Below, one piece after another: positions 10,147-18,393 of a DNA stretch of 64,000 nucleotides. Within the stretch, counting starts at the first letter, position 1, and every line of letters starts with the position of its first letter. The translations under genes were made by a program, and so were the position numbers. This DNA is from Chimaeribacter californicus (GTDB taxonomy: Bacteria > Pseudomonadota > Gammaproteobacteria > Enterobacterales > Enterobacteriaceae). The notes under the pieces are model-generated. The model did no database searches. It saw only the letters and a list, made by a program, of their open reading frames with translations, and was not told the origin of the DNA. The stretch covers positions 124,001-188,000 of the forward strand of contig NZ_PJZF01000006.1 in assembly GCF_002858675.1 (NCBI RefSeq), given 5' to 3'.

Positions 10147-10456
10147 TATCGTTTCCTTGTCATTAATGGAATAAAAAAATCATCGAACCGGGTAGTTAAT
10201 TATCGCACTCACTATTTTAGGGGTTACTTTTTTTCTGTGGGTGAATATAAATCTCCGGGATAATGACAAGGTAGGTATTTAAAGGGGTGATTTCTGTGAT
10301 TACGTTCTCATTGTCAATAAGTGATAAGGAACAAAAAAATAAATAACGGATCTGTTTCAATCTATAATGGTGATAGTAGTTTTATATCGGGATTATTTTC
10401 AGATTATATTTTCCCCTGATGAAAAGTAACATACACCTTACATCAGGGAATACCGG
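10147..10456. other. 310-bp AT-rich gap
   Basis: The gap is AT-rich and lies between two minus-strand genes. The part near 10150-10260 should contain the promoter of the small cystatin-motif protein. I see no coding frame, strong hairpin terminator or RNA. Confidence 0.4.
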
Positions 10457-11032
10457 CTAATTTTCCTTTTTATTATTATCCATACGGCCAAGCAGGAATT
10501 TCATCAGCAGTACCACAGCCACCGCGCCGACAATCAACAGTGCGCCGGAGGTCTTTTTATCCAGCGATCCCAGCAGCGTCTCAATAAAGTGACCGCAGAA
10601 ATAGCCCAGCAGCACCCAGACCAGCGCCCAGACGCAGGCGCCCAGAATATTGAGGCTGACAAAGCGCGCCACCGGCATTTTACTGGCACCGATGATCAAA
10701 GGGCCAATGATGCGGAAGCCATACATAAAGCGCACCCCCAGCACAAACAGCGCCGGGTGATGGTTAATGAGCTGGTTGGCGCGGTCAATTTGCGGTTTGC
10801 GGCGTTTCAGTTTGCCCAGCAGCAGCGGGCCAAAACGGCGTCCGGTAAAATAGAGGATCTGGTCGCCCAGGCAGCCGCCAAAAGCCACCACCGCCAGTAC
10901 CCACGGCAATTTCAGCAATCCATGGTGTGCGGCAATGCCGCCGAGCAGGGTGATGGTCTCCCCCTCCAGCAGGCAGCCGGCCAACAGCGCCCAATACCCA
11001 TAGTCAGTAATAAAATGTGCAATATCCGGCAT
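10457..11032 (-). CDS. yohD: DedA-family inner-membrane protein, YohD-like
   Basis: The protein is 191 aa from ATG 11032 (MPDIAHFITDYGYW), which is preceded by AAGGA; the longer frame adds an unlikely N-terminus. DedA-family hallmarks are present: EGETITLLGGIAAHHGLL, GDQILYFTGRRFG, RFMYGFRIIGPLIIGAS and NILGACVWAL, with about five hydrophobic stretches. The match is closer to E. coli YohD than to YqjA or YghB. DedA proteins are proposed to be proton-dependent lipid (undecaprenyl phosphate/phospholipid) flippases needed for envelope integrity. It stands alone, divergent from yfcF. Confidence 0.88.
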   Translation of the reverse strand: MPDIAHFITDYGYWALLAGCLLEGETITLLGGIAAHHGLLKLPWVLAVVAFGGCLGDQILYFTGRRFGPLLLGKLKRRKPQIDRANQLINHHPALFVLGVRFMYGFRIIGPLIIGASKMPVARFVSLNILGACVWALVWVLLGYFCGHFIETLLGSLDKKTSGALLIVGAVAVVLLMKFLLGRMDNNKKEN

Positions 11033-11124
11033 AACGATCCTTACGGTCTGAGAACTAATGCCTGAAAAATAAACACATTGACTCAGGCAATACAAAACAG
11101 AGATAACAATAGCTTAGTCAATGA

Positions 11125-11805
<681 letters not shown>

Positions 11806-11878
11806 CGCCGGCCACTATGACAGAAAGGCGAAAAGGCGGCCGAAAGGCGCGGCAAAGGCCGCGCCGGAAAACGCAGGA

Positions 11879-12928
11879 TCAGGCTGTACCGGTGCCGCCG
11901 TCTGATCCCCAGACCTGGCCGGACGTGAAACTTGCTTCCTGAGAGGCCAGCAGCACATACAGTGGGGCAATTTCCACCGGCTGGCCGGGGCGGCCAAACG
12001 GTGCCTCGCTGCCGAATTGCATCACTTTGTCCTGTGGCTGGCCGCCGCTGGACTGCAACGGTGTCCAGTAGGGGCCGGGTGCCACGGCGTTAACGCGAAT
12101 CCCTTTCTGTGCGATCTGCTTGGCCAGCGCTTTGGTAAACGCCACAATCGCAGCCTTGGTAGAGGCGTAGTCCAGCAGGGCCTCACCCGGCTTGAACGCC
12201 TGTACAGAGGCGGTATTGATGATCGCCGCACCAGGTTGCAGGTGTGGGATCGCGGCTTTGGTCAGCCAGAACATCGCATACACGTTGGTTTTGAAGGTGG
12301 TATCAAACTGTTCACTGGTCAGATCCAGGATTGAATCTATGGACTGCTGGTGGCCGGCGTTATTCACTAAAATATCCAGCCCGCCCAGTTTATCCACGGC
12401 CTCACTCACCAGTTTTTTACAGAATGCCTCGTCACGCAGATCGCCGGGGATCGCCACCGCGTTACGCCCTTCGGCGCGGATCAGATCGATCACTTCGCGG
12501 GCATCCGGTTCTTCAACCGGCAGGTAGTTAATCGCGACGTCGGCCCCTTCGCGGGCGTAAGCGATTGCCGCTGCACGGCCGATGCCCGAGTCGCCCCCGG
12601 TGATCAGTGCCTTGCGGCCAACCAGTTTGCCGGCACCCCGGTAGCTGTTTTCACCATGATCGGGGCGCGGCTGCATTTTGCCTGCCAGCCCCGGCGGATC
12701 TTGCGGCTGGCGGGCGAAGGGTGGTTTCGGGTACTGATCAAGGGGGTTTTGTTTAACCGCCAGCGGCACGGCCTGCCCGCCTGTACCGGTTTCCCCGGTG
12801 GCTGCCTGCGCCGCGCCCGGCAGGGTCATGCCCGCCGCCACGCCGCCTAACATGCCACCGACGACCTGTCGCCGCGAAATACCTTTTTTGCCTGTGGGTT
12901 CCACTTCCTGCCTCCTTAAGGTCTGCAT
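11879..12928 (-). CDS. Tat-exported short-chain dehydrogenase/reductase, YghA-like
   Basis: The protein is 349 aa. Residues about 75-349 align with E. coli Ygh[25 protein letters not shown] (NAD(P)-binding), NNAGHQQ, and the catalytic YASTK. Before this comes a twin-arginine signal (ISRRQVVGG, hydrophobic stretch, ending AAQA near residue 45), so the enzyme is probably folded with its cofactor and sent to the periplasm. E. coli YghA lacks this leader as I recall it. The substrate is unknown; the family is linked to general stress. I start at ATG 12928, where the ribosome binding site is weak. Confidence 0.85.
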   Translation of the reverse strand: MQTLRRQEVEPTGKKGISRRQVVGGMLGGVAAGMTLPGAAQAATGETGTGGQAVPLAVKQNPLDQYPKPPFARQPQDPPGLAGKMQPRPDHGENSYRGAGKLVGRKALITGGDSGIGRAAAIAYAREGADVAINYLPVEEPDAREVIDLIRAEGRNAVAIPGDLRDEAFCKKLVSEAVDKLGGLDILVNNAGHQQSIDSILDLTSEQFDTTFKTNVYAMFWLTKAAIPHLQPGAAIINTASVQAFKPGEALLDYASTKAAIVAFTKALAKQIAQKGIRVNAVAPGPYWTPLQSSGGQPQDKVMQFGSEAPFGRPGQPVEIAPLYVLLASQEASFTSGQVWGSDGGTGTA

Positions 12929-13100
12929 TGTCTTTGTCCGGGCTGGCCGGAAAAAGGGGGAGTAACCCTTAAAGAATAGTGGGCATGTGACGGCCGTCCA
13001 TAAATTGCGCAAAATTGATGTAACAACCCATCACACCACGGCCGGAATTTCCGGCATTTACAGCGGCCTGCTTGGGGCGCGGCGCTTTTGCAGAAGAAGC

Positions 13101-13724
13101 TCAGCGTCGCGTGGTTGCCAGCCGGGCAGCAAAGGCCAGGAAAACGCAGCCGGTCAGCCGATCCAGCGTTTTAACCACGGCCGTGCGGCGCAGCCAGCGT
13201 GCCAGCGGGCGGGTGGCAGCAATCAGCGTGCAGGACCACAAAGTGCCGATCAGCACATGGATCACCGCCAGGCTGAACACCGACACGGCCATCGGGTAAC
13301 CGGACGGTACAAACTGCGGCAGGAAGGAGACATAAAACACGCCCATTTTGGGGTTAAGCAGATTGCCGAACAGCCCTTTAACGAACCAGTTACTGCCGCG
13401 GGCGTTGGCAGTGGGAGTTTCCGGGGCCATCGCGGTGCGCGGCCGCAGGATCATGTTCAAACCAAGCCAGCAAAGGTAGCCTGCGCCGATCCATTTCAGG
13501 GTGGTAAAGGCGATTTCAGAGGCCGCCAGCAGCGCCCCCATCCCCAGTGCCACCAGCGCGCCCCATACCAGGCAACCGGCGTTAATGCCCATGGCGGCTT
13601 GCAGGGCTTTACGGCTGTTTTCCGTGGCGGCGGTGCGCAGGATAAGCGCAGTGTCCAGCCCCGGCGTCAGGGTCAGTACCCCGGCAGCAAACGAGAAAGA
13701 GATCAGGGATTCAGTGAGGGTCAT
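13101..13724 (-). CDS. LysE/RhtB-family amino-acid exporter
   Basis: The 207-aa membrane protein has about six hydrophobic segments. The N-terminal half shows the LysE/RhtB pattern (GVLTLTPGLDTALILRTA, then GINAGCLVWG) and LLNPKMGVFYVSFLPQF in the middle. Such proteins export amino acids or their derivatives. I start at ATG 13724 with GGAG upstream; the longer frame adds an implausible N-terminus. The substrate cannot be told. The minus-strand gene stands between the YghA-like and YhcN-like genes. Confidence 0.87.
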   Translation of the reverse strand: MTLTESLISFSFAAGVLTLTPGLDTALILRTAATENSRKALQAAMGINAGCLVWGALVALGMGALLAASEIAFTTLKWIGAGYLCWLGLNMILRPRTAMAPETPTANARGSNWFVKGLFGNLLNPKMGVFYVSFLPQFVPSGYPMAVSVFSLAVIHVLIGTLWSCTLIAATRPLARWLRRTAVVKTLDRLTGCVFLAFAARLATTRR

Positions 13725-13913
13725 GGCGGCTCCGGCTAACGAAAGACGCCAGCATATAAGCTGCTGAAAAGGCAGGCAACCGCTTGTTAATTCGAAGTTG
13801 TCATTGTGGAATGCGTACCGGAAAACGGCATGTAAACAGCGGAAGGCGGTTACATCGGGCAGCAGTGAACCGGCATGGCGCGCGCCTGCCGGCATCACCT
13901 GAACGCATCGGGC

Positions 13914-14171
13914 TTATTTATACAGCTCTGCGGTACCGTGCAGTTTATTGTTACCGCTGACGGCAATAATGCGATAGGAAGAGGCACCCGCCTGCTGGGC
14001 TTTCGCAGCCAGTTGGGCTTCTACGGTAGAGAGGTCGGTGGCACCGCTGGCGGTGACCACACCCAGTTTTTCACCGGCGTCCTGCTGGGTCAGGGTGGCG
14101 GCACCGGCCGTACCGGTAAAAGCAGCCAGGGAAAGAGCAACAGCTACAGCAAAATATTTGATGTTTTTCAT
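13914..14171 (-). CDS. DUF1471 / YhcN-family periplasmic protein
   Basis: The 85-aa protein has a clear signal peptide (MKNIKYFAVAVALSLAAF, cleavage after AGA near residue 24) and a compact domain with GVVTASGATDLSTVEAQLAAKA and SSYRIIAVSGNNKLHGTAELYK, typical of the YhcN/BhsA/McbA group. These secreted stress proteins influence biofilm, acid or metal responses; the specific role is unknown. The start at 14171 is chosen for the signal peptide; longer frames are not supported. Confidence 0.9.
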   Translation of the reverse strand: MKNIKYFAVAVALSLAAFTGTAGAATLTQQDAGEKLGVVTASGATDLSTVEAQLAAKAQQAGASSYRIIAVSGNNKLHGTAELYK

Positions 14172-14550
14172 GATGAGTTTCCTGTCAGTAATCAGTGAAT
14201 TTATCAGCTGTGAAAGGGCGTTCCCTTTCGATGAGATAAGCATAGGCGGCGGCAGGGCAAAAGAAAAACGGGTTGTTTTGAGGAACTCATTCAAAAAAAT
14301 TGGTGAATGCTTTGCGTATGTTTCTATGGGTATTGAGGGCATGCTCATAAATGATTTATCGAATTTGCAATATTAGGCAGTGAATAATAAGAAACCTAAT
14401 TTAACCTTTTATTTTATTGATTTTAAAGTTTGCGTTAAATCAAATTTTAAAATGATTCCTCTTGTCTGAGATTAATTACCGGCCTAGGGTGGTTTTTAAC
14501 ATATTACTGTTCTGGATTATGCTCAACACCCTGCTATAGGGAGAGGTAAA
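14172..14550. other. 379-bp AT-rich divergent intergenic region
   Basis: The region separates the YhcN-like gene (leftward) from the T6SS cassette (rightward). It is distinctly AT-rich, especially 14340-14470, and would suit H-NS binding. A ribosome binding site GGGAGAGG precedes the effector start. I see no coding frame worth calling and no defined terminator. Confidence 0.45.
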
Positions 14551-15264
14551 ATGCGGGCGTCTGAATATTTAAGAATGAAGTTCCAACATGACAGGCATTT
14601 AGCGCTGGTTGCACAGAACGGGTTTAGGGGCACGATGCAAGCCGCTATGGGGGTGGCATCTGATATTTATTCAGGTTTAGAGCGCGCAAGCTGGTATTCT
14701 TCCTGTTTTATCCCAGGTTATAACAATGTTTGTCAGGAGTTAAAAGCTGAAGAGGTGCGGTCACTCTATTCCATGTTGTCCATTTATAGACACTGTGATG
14801 TCATTCAACATATGCTTTATTTATACTTTAAAAAGATATGTGAGGATATAAAAGAGGGGAGTCCAAAAGGTTCGGCCCGTGAGTTGGTTACATCCGTGGC
14901 TGGCTTTGCCAGCAACATAACCGTCACAGGCGGGACACGATATGCCCTCGCCTCCGCCCTCTCTGAAGCCCTGGCACAATCAGGTTTTCTGTCAAAGATT
15001 GTTGTTGAAAAAATATCAGGTCAGATACCTAAGGCTGTTTTTCTACTCCAGTTCTTTGGGATGCAACAAAAAGCAGCTCTGGCTGCCAGAGCGCTGAAAG
15101 CGATTGACCCGGAATATTACTGGTTGCTGTATCACGCAAAACTGGAGATGCTCTATTACTTTGCGGAGCCCCTGCTTGTAGACCTTATTAAGAAGGTGAG
15201 ATCCGATGCCTTTACCGATTTGGATAAGCTCACTGACTATATCAGGGAGAATTACGGTGTTTAA
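14551..15264 (+). CDS. candidate type VI secretion effector, 237 aa, unknown family
   Basis: I do not recognise a catalytic motif. The protein has no signal peptide and is mostly helical. Residues about 112-190 are rich in small and hydrophobic residues (SVAGFASNITVTGG, ALASALSEAL, PKAVFLLQFFGM), a profile more like a membrane-inserting or pore-forming toxin than an enzyme. Its last eight bases overlap the GTG start of a 60-aa membrane protein (GTGTTTAA), the arrangement of a toxin and its immunity gene. An intact hcp lies 0.5 kb downstream. Ssp6/Sip6 of Serratia is a possible analogue, but I cannot confirm homology. Composition is AT-rich compared with neighbours, suggesting transfer. GGGAGAGG precedes the ATG. 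Confidence 0.6.
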   Translation: MRASEYLRMKFQHDRHLALVAQNGFRGTMQAAMGVASDIYSGLERASWYSSCFIPGYNNVCQELKAEEVRSLYSMLSIYRHCDVIQHMLYLYFKKICEDIKEGSPKGSARELVTSVAGFASNITVTGGTRYALASALSEALAQSGFLSKIVVEKISGQIPKAVFLLQFFGMQQKAALAARALKAIDPEYYWLLYHAKLEMLYYFAEPLLVDLIKKVRSDAFTDLDKLTDYIRENYGV

Positions 15265-15439
15265 AGTTTTAATCATACTTATAATAGATAACGCAATTTT
15301 TCCCTTAACAATCTTAGCGTTTGCCTTCCTATGGCTGTTTTTGCTTCCTGAATATTGGTGGGAGTTAATGCTCGTCACGCTTGTTTTCCTGGTTTGGTTT
15401 TTCTCCCGCATTTCAAGAAGGTTTGAGAAATACAACTGA
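15257..15439 (+). CDS. small membrane protein, candidate immunity protein 1
   Basis: The 60-aa protein starts at GTG 15257, inside the end of the upstream gene, with GGGAGA just before it. It has two hydrophobic segments (about 3-31 and 37-50) joined by PEYWWE, and a basic tail FSRISRRFEKYN. A small inner-membrane partner coupled to a secreted toxin suggests immunity against a membrane-acting effector. A homologous second copy lies 300 bp downstream; about 34 of 60 positions are identical by hand alignment. The function is inferred from position only. Confidence 0.6.
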   Translation: MFKVLIILIIDNAIFPLTILAFAFLWLFLLPEYWWELMLVTLVFLVWFFSRISRRFEKYN

Positions 15440-15465
15440 GTACAATTAAAAAATAAGGAGTTAAC

Positions 15466-15567
15466 ATGTCAAATCCAGCGTATTTATGGTTAACGGATGA
15501 AAACGGCACCGGTGCAGACAATAGCTCTTTCATGATTATTGATTGTAGAGAAAAGTATTGTGTTTAA
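15466..15567 (+). pseudogene. hcp remnant fused to the 3' end of a lost effector gene
   Basis: The 33-codon frame begins with 14 residues identical to the downstream Hcp, then switches to TGADNSSFMIIDCREKYCV. Its last residues (REKYCV) resemble the end of the 237-aa effector (RENYGV), and its stop overlaps the GTG start of the next 60-aa protein in the same GTGTTTAA manner. The simplest reading is a deletion that joined the start of one hcp to the tail of a second effector gene and left that effector's immunity gene behind. The peptide is probably not functional, though its translation could feed the next gene. Confidence 0.75.
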
Positions 15568-15742
15568 GACCTTGATTACACTTATTATATATAATTTACT
15601 GCTGCCATTGATAATTTTATTTTTTGGCGTGCTGTGGTTGTATGTACTTCCTCAATATTGGTGGGGGCTAATGTTTTTTACCATTATTGCTATAATCTGG
15701 TTTTTCCCTCGTATTACAAAAAGATTCGAGAAGTTCAAATAA
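15560..15742 (+). CDS. small membrane protein, candidate orphan immunity protein 2
   Basis: The 60-aa protein is a homologue of the one at 15257, with the same length and layout: two hydrophobic segments around PQYWWG and tail FPRITKRFEKFK. GTG 15560 overlaps the end of the hcp/effector remnant by 8 bases. It probably protected against an effector whose gene has been deleted, so it may now be an orphan immunity gene. It is kept intact and AT-rich. Confidence 0.6.
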   Translation: MFKTLITLIIYNLLLPLIILFFGVLWLYVLPQYWWGLMFFTIIAIIWFFPRITKRFEKFK

Positions 15743-15770
15743 AACATACTCAATAAAATAAGGAGTTAAC

Positions 15771-16250
15771 ATGTCAAATCCAGCGTATTTATGGTTAACG
15801 GATGAAAACGGCTCCCCTATTGTGGGGTCATCGTTGGTGAATGGAAGGGTCGGTGCGATTGAGCTAAAATCCCTCACACATAATGTCAATATCCCTGCCG
15901 ATGGGCATACAGGCCGCCTGACGGGAACCCGGATTCATACCCCCATTATGTTCCAAAAAGAGGCCGATCGTACTACCCCTTTTTTATATAAAGCATTAAC
16001 CACAAATGCCAAACTTAAATCGGCAGTCATTAAAAATTACTCGATAAACGAAGCAGGGATAGAAGTAGAATATTTTAATACGATAATGGAAAATGCAAAG
16101 ATTCTCTCTATAACCCCTGATGTCTATCCTGGGGCATCAACCAAAACGCATCTTGAAACCATTTTGCTTTGTTATGAGAAAATAACCTGGAAATATTGTG
16201 ACGGTAACATCATCCACACCGACCAATGGAATAACTTCGCGACCTATTAA
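15771..16250 (+). CDS. hcp: Hcp family type VI secretion tube protein
   Basis: The 159-aa protein matches the enterobacterial Hcp family: PAYLWLTDENGSPIVGSS, SLTHNVNIPADGHTGRLTGT, RIHTPIMFQKEADRTTPFLY, VEYFNTIMENAKI and LCYEKITWKYCDGNIIHTD. Hcp hexamers stack into the T6SS inner tube and carry small effectors in their lumen. A strong AAGGAG precedes the ATG. No other T6SS structural genes are in the window, so this is an auxiliary hcp module serving a main cluster elsewhere. The neighbouring effector is a likely cargo. Confidence 0.93.
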   Translation: MSNPAYLWLTDENGSPIVGSSLVNGRVGAIELKSLTHNVNIPADGHTGRLTGTRIHTPIMFQKEADRTTPFLYKALTTNAKLKSAVIKNYSINEAGIEVEYFNTIMENAKILSITPDVYPGASTKTHLETILLCYEKITWKYCDGNIIHTDQWNNFATY

Positions 16251-16585
16251 AATACGCCAGGATAAAACGGCAGCCGCCGCCCTCTTTTAAGGATGCCCTG
16301 CCGCTGCCCACAGGTGACCCCCTATCTCACATACAGCGGCCGCCGGCGCTGACCCAACAGATCCTCATAATAGAAAAGGGCCGCCAGGCGACGAAAAAAA
16401 CGCATCCGATGAAGAAGTAAGCGCCTACATGCTGATTTTGTGCAGTTTTCTTAACCCCTGCTAGACTTAACTCTGTTTACACCGTCCGGCGGGAGAGGCC
16501 GGGGCGGTACAGGAACGTAAACATGTCGCTGTGGCGACGCCCACATGGCGTAACAGCCCGGCTAAAGACACTGTTGGAGGAGTCT
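16251..16585 (+). promoter_or_regulatory. 335-bp gap with a sigma-S-like promoter before the YeaQ-type gene
   Basis: The first half is GC-rich with no coding frame and several short inverted repeats (for example CAGCGGC/GCCGCTG). At 16459-16470 TGCTAGACTTAA fits an extended -10 of the sigma-S type (TG then CTAGACTTAA), about 120 bases before the start at 16586. Stress-induced expression would be normal for this membrane-protein family. I see no terminator after hcp. Confidence 0.45.
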
Positions 16586-16834
16586 ATGGGAATTTTATCT
16601 TGGGTTATTTTTGGTCTGATCGCAGGTATCCTGGCTAAGTGGATCATGCCGGGTAAAGATGGCGGTGGCTTCTTCATTACCATCATCCTGGGGATTATCG
16701 GTGCCGTGGTCGGTGGCTGGATCAGTACGTTCTTCGGCTTTGGCCGGGTGGATGGCTTCAACTTCGGCAGTTTCGTTGTCGCGGTTATCGGTGCGCTGGT
16801 CGTGCTGTTTATCTACCGTAAAGTCCGCAGCTGA
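16586..16834 (+). CDS. YeaQ/YmgE/GlsB-family stress-response membrane protein
   Basis: The 82-aa inner-membrane protein has three hydrophobic segments and the family pattern WVIFGLIAGILAKWIMPGKD, followed by GFFITIILGIIGAVVGGW and a C-terminal VVAVIGALVVLFIYRK. It belongs to the transglycosylase-associated protein family (a misnomer). The start at ATG 16586 has GGAGG 7 bases upstream. The function is unknown apart from general stress association. It converges on urtE with a shared terminator between. Confidence 0.92.
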   Translation: MGILSWVIFGLIAGILAKWIMPGKDGGGFFITIILGIIGAVVGGWISTFFGFGRVDGFNFGSFVVAVIGALVVLFIYRKVRS

Positions 16835-16852
16835 CCTGTTATCAGGCGCTGG

Positions 16853-16887
16853 AAAACCCCGCAGGCTGGTGCCTCCGGGGTTTTTTT
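16853..16887. terminator. bidirectional rho-independent terminator between the YeaQ-type gene and urtE
   Basis: AAAACCCCG with an AGGC...GCCT extension and CGGGGTTTTTTT forms a long stem with a T-run on the plus strand and an A-tract giving TTTT on the minus strand. It suits both convergent transcripts. Confidence 0.85.
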
Positions 16888-16890
16888 ATG

Positions 16891-17589
16891 TCAGATCGCC
16901 ACCAGCGACCGCACGCCGTCTGCCTCCATGGTGGTGCCGCGTCCGCGCTGGATGATGTTGCCGCGTGACATCACCAGGTAGCTGTCGGCCAGTTCTGCTG
17001 CGAAATCATAGAATTGCTCCACCAGCAGAATCGCCATATCGCCGCGTGCCGCCAGCGTGCGGATCACCTGCCCGATTTCCTTGATCACCGAAGGCTGAAT
17101 GCCTTCAGTGGGTTCGTCCAGAATTAACAGCTGCGGCTTGCAGGCCAGCGCCCGGCCAATCGCCAGTTGCTGCTGCTGGCCGCCGGAGAGATCGCCGCCG
17201 CGCCGCTGTTTCATCGCCTTAAGTACCGGGAACAGCTGGTAAATCTCCTCCGGTACCTGCCGCGCCTGCGCGCCGCTAAAGCGCGACAGCCCCATCAGCA
17301 GGTTCTCCTCCACCGTCAGCCGGGGGAAGATCTCGCGCCCCTGCGGCACATACGCCATGCCTGCCTGCACCCGCTGGTGCGGTTTGCGGCGGGTGATCGC
17401 CTCATTCTGCCAGTGAACGGTGCCGGATTTGGCCGGCAGCAGCCCCATCAAACACTTCAGCAGGGTGGTTTTGCCCACGCCGTTACGCCCCAGCAGACAG
17501 GTGACTTCCCCGATGCGCGCCTCAAACGACAGGCCGCGCAAAATGTGGCTGCCGCCGTAATACTGGTTCAGATCCGTGACCTGTAACAT
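16891..17589 (-). CDS. urtE: urea ABC transporter ATP-binding protein UrtE
   Basis: UrtE is one of two ATPases of the UrtABCDE urea importer. The 232-aa protein is LivF-like, with Walker A GRNGVGKTT, signature LSGGQQQQLAIGRAL and Walker B LLILDEPTEGIQP. It opens with MLQVTDLNQYYGGSHIL, typical of UrtE. It is the last gene of the minus-strand urt operon, 9 bases after urtD. Confidence 0.95.
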   Translation of the reverse strand: MLQVTDLNQYYGGSHILRGLSFEARIGEVTCLLGRNGVGKTTLLKCLMGLLPAKSGTVHWQNEAITRRKPHQRVQAGMAYVPQGREIFPRLTVEENLLMGLSRFSGAQARQVPEEIYQLFPVLKAMKQRRGGDLSGGQQQQLAIGRALACKPQLLILDEPTEGIQPSVIKEIGQVIRTLAARGDMAILLVEQFYDFAAELADSYLVMSRGNIIQRGRGTTMEADGVRSLVAI

Positions 17590-17598
17590 TTTTCCCCC

Positions 17599-18393
17599 TC
17601 AGCGCCCAAGATAAACCTCAATCACCTGCTCGTTGGCCTGCACCTGTTGCAGCGAGCCTTCCGCCAGCACCTGCCCCTGGTGCAGCACCGTCACATGGTC
17701 GGCGATGGTTTCCACAAAGCCCATGTCATGCTCTACCACCATCAGCGAATGCTTACCGGCCAGCGAGCGGAACAGCTCGGCGGTGTACTCGGTTTCCGCG
17801 TCAGTCATACCGGCGGCCGGCTCGTCGAGCAGCAGCAGGTGCGGCTCCTGTACCAGCAGCATCCCAATCTCCAGGAACTGCTTCTGCCCGTGCGACAGCA
17901 GCCCGGCGGGGCGGTGGCGCTCGGCGGCCAGCCGCAGGGTGGTGAGCATCTCATCGATGCGGTCACGCTGCTCGCTGCTCAGCCGGGCGCGCAGCGAGGC
18001 CCAGACGGACTTATCCGCTTTCTGCGCAATCTCCAGATTCTCAGACACCGTCAGCGCCTCAAACACCGTGGGTTTCTGGAATTTACGGCCGATACCGGCC
18101 TGCGCAATCGCCATCGGTGCCAGGCGGGTGAGGTCGGTGCGCTGGTCATAGATGACGCTGCCGCTCTGCGGCCGGGTTTTGCCGGTGATCACATCCATCA
18201 GCGTGGTTTTGCCCGCGCCGTTGGGGCCGATAATGCAGCGCAGCTCCCCGACACCGATTTGCAGCGAGAGATCGGTCAGCGCGCGGAAGCCGTCAAAACT
18301 GACGTTAATCTTTTCCAGCGACAAAATCGGGTCACGCTGGTCACGGTATTTGTCCGCCGGGTGCGGCTGGGTGAACAGCGGTTCAGTGATCAT
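17599..18393 (-). CDS. urtD: urea ABC transporter ATP-binding protein UrtD
   Basis: UrtD is the LivG-like ATPase of the urea importer, 264 aa. Walker A GPNGAGKTTLMDVITGKTRP, the LLSHGQKQFLEIGMLL signature typical of UrtD (LSHG rather than LSGG), and Walker B LLLLDEPAAGMTD are all visible. The IGRKFQKPTVFE segment is also characteristic. It overlaps urtC by 11 bases. Confidence 0.95.
   Translation of the reverse strand: MITEPLFTQPHPADKYRDQRDPILSLEKINVSFDGFRALTDLSLQIGVGELRCIIGPNGAGKTTLMDVITGKTRPQSGSVIYDQRTDLTRLAPMAIAQAGIGRKFQKPTVFEALTVSENLEIAQKADKSVWASLRARLSSEQRDRIDEMLTTLRLAAERHRPAGLLSHGQKQFLEIGMLLVQEPHLLLLDEPAAGMTDAETEYTAELFRSLAGKHSLMVVEHDMGFVETIADHVTVLHQGQVLAEGSLQQVQANEQVIEVYLGR

Larger units (their letters stand above)
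15450..15812 (+). repeat. 58-bp direct repeat of the hcp ribosome binding site and first 14 codons
   Basis: Bases 15450-15507 and 15755-15812 are essentially identical (offset 305). Each covers AATAAGGAG, the start codon and the first 14 Hcp codons (MSNPAYLWLTDENG). The first copy belongs to a broken gene, the second to intact hcp. Such exact identity marks a recent duplication or a recombination tract. Confidence 0.88.

Noticed and set aside
15466-15567. 33-codon frame as a genuine small protein
   Set aside because: The abrupt switch from Hcp to an effector-like tail right at the end of an exact repeat is better explained as a deletion product.
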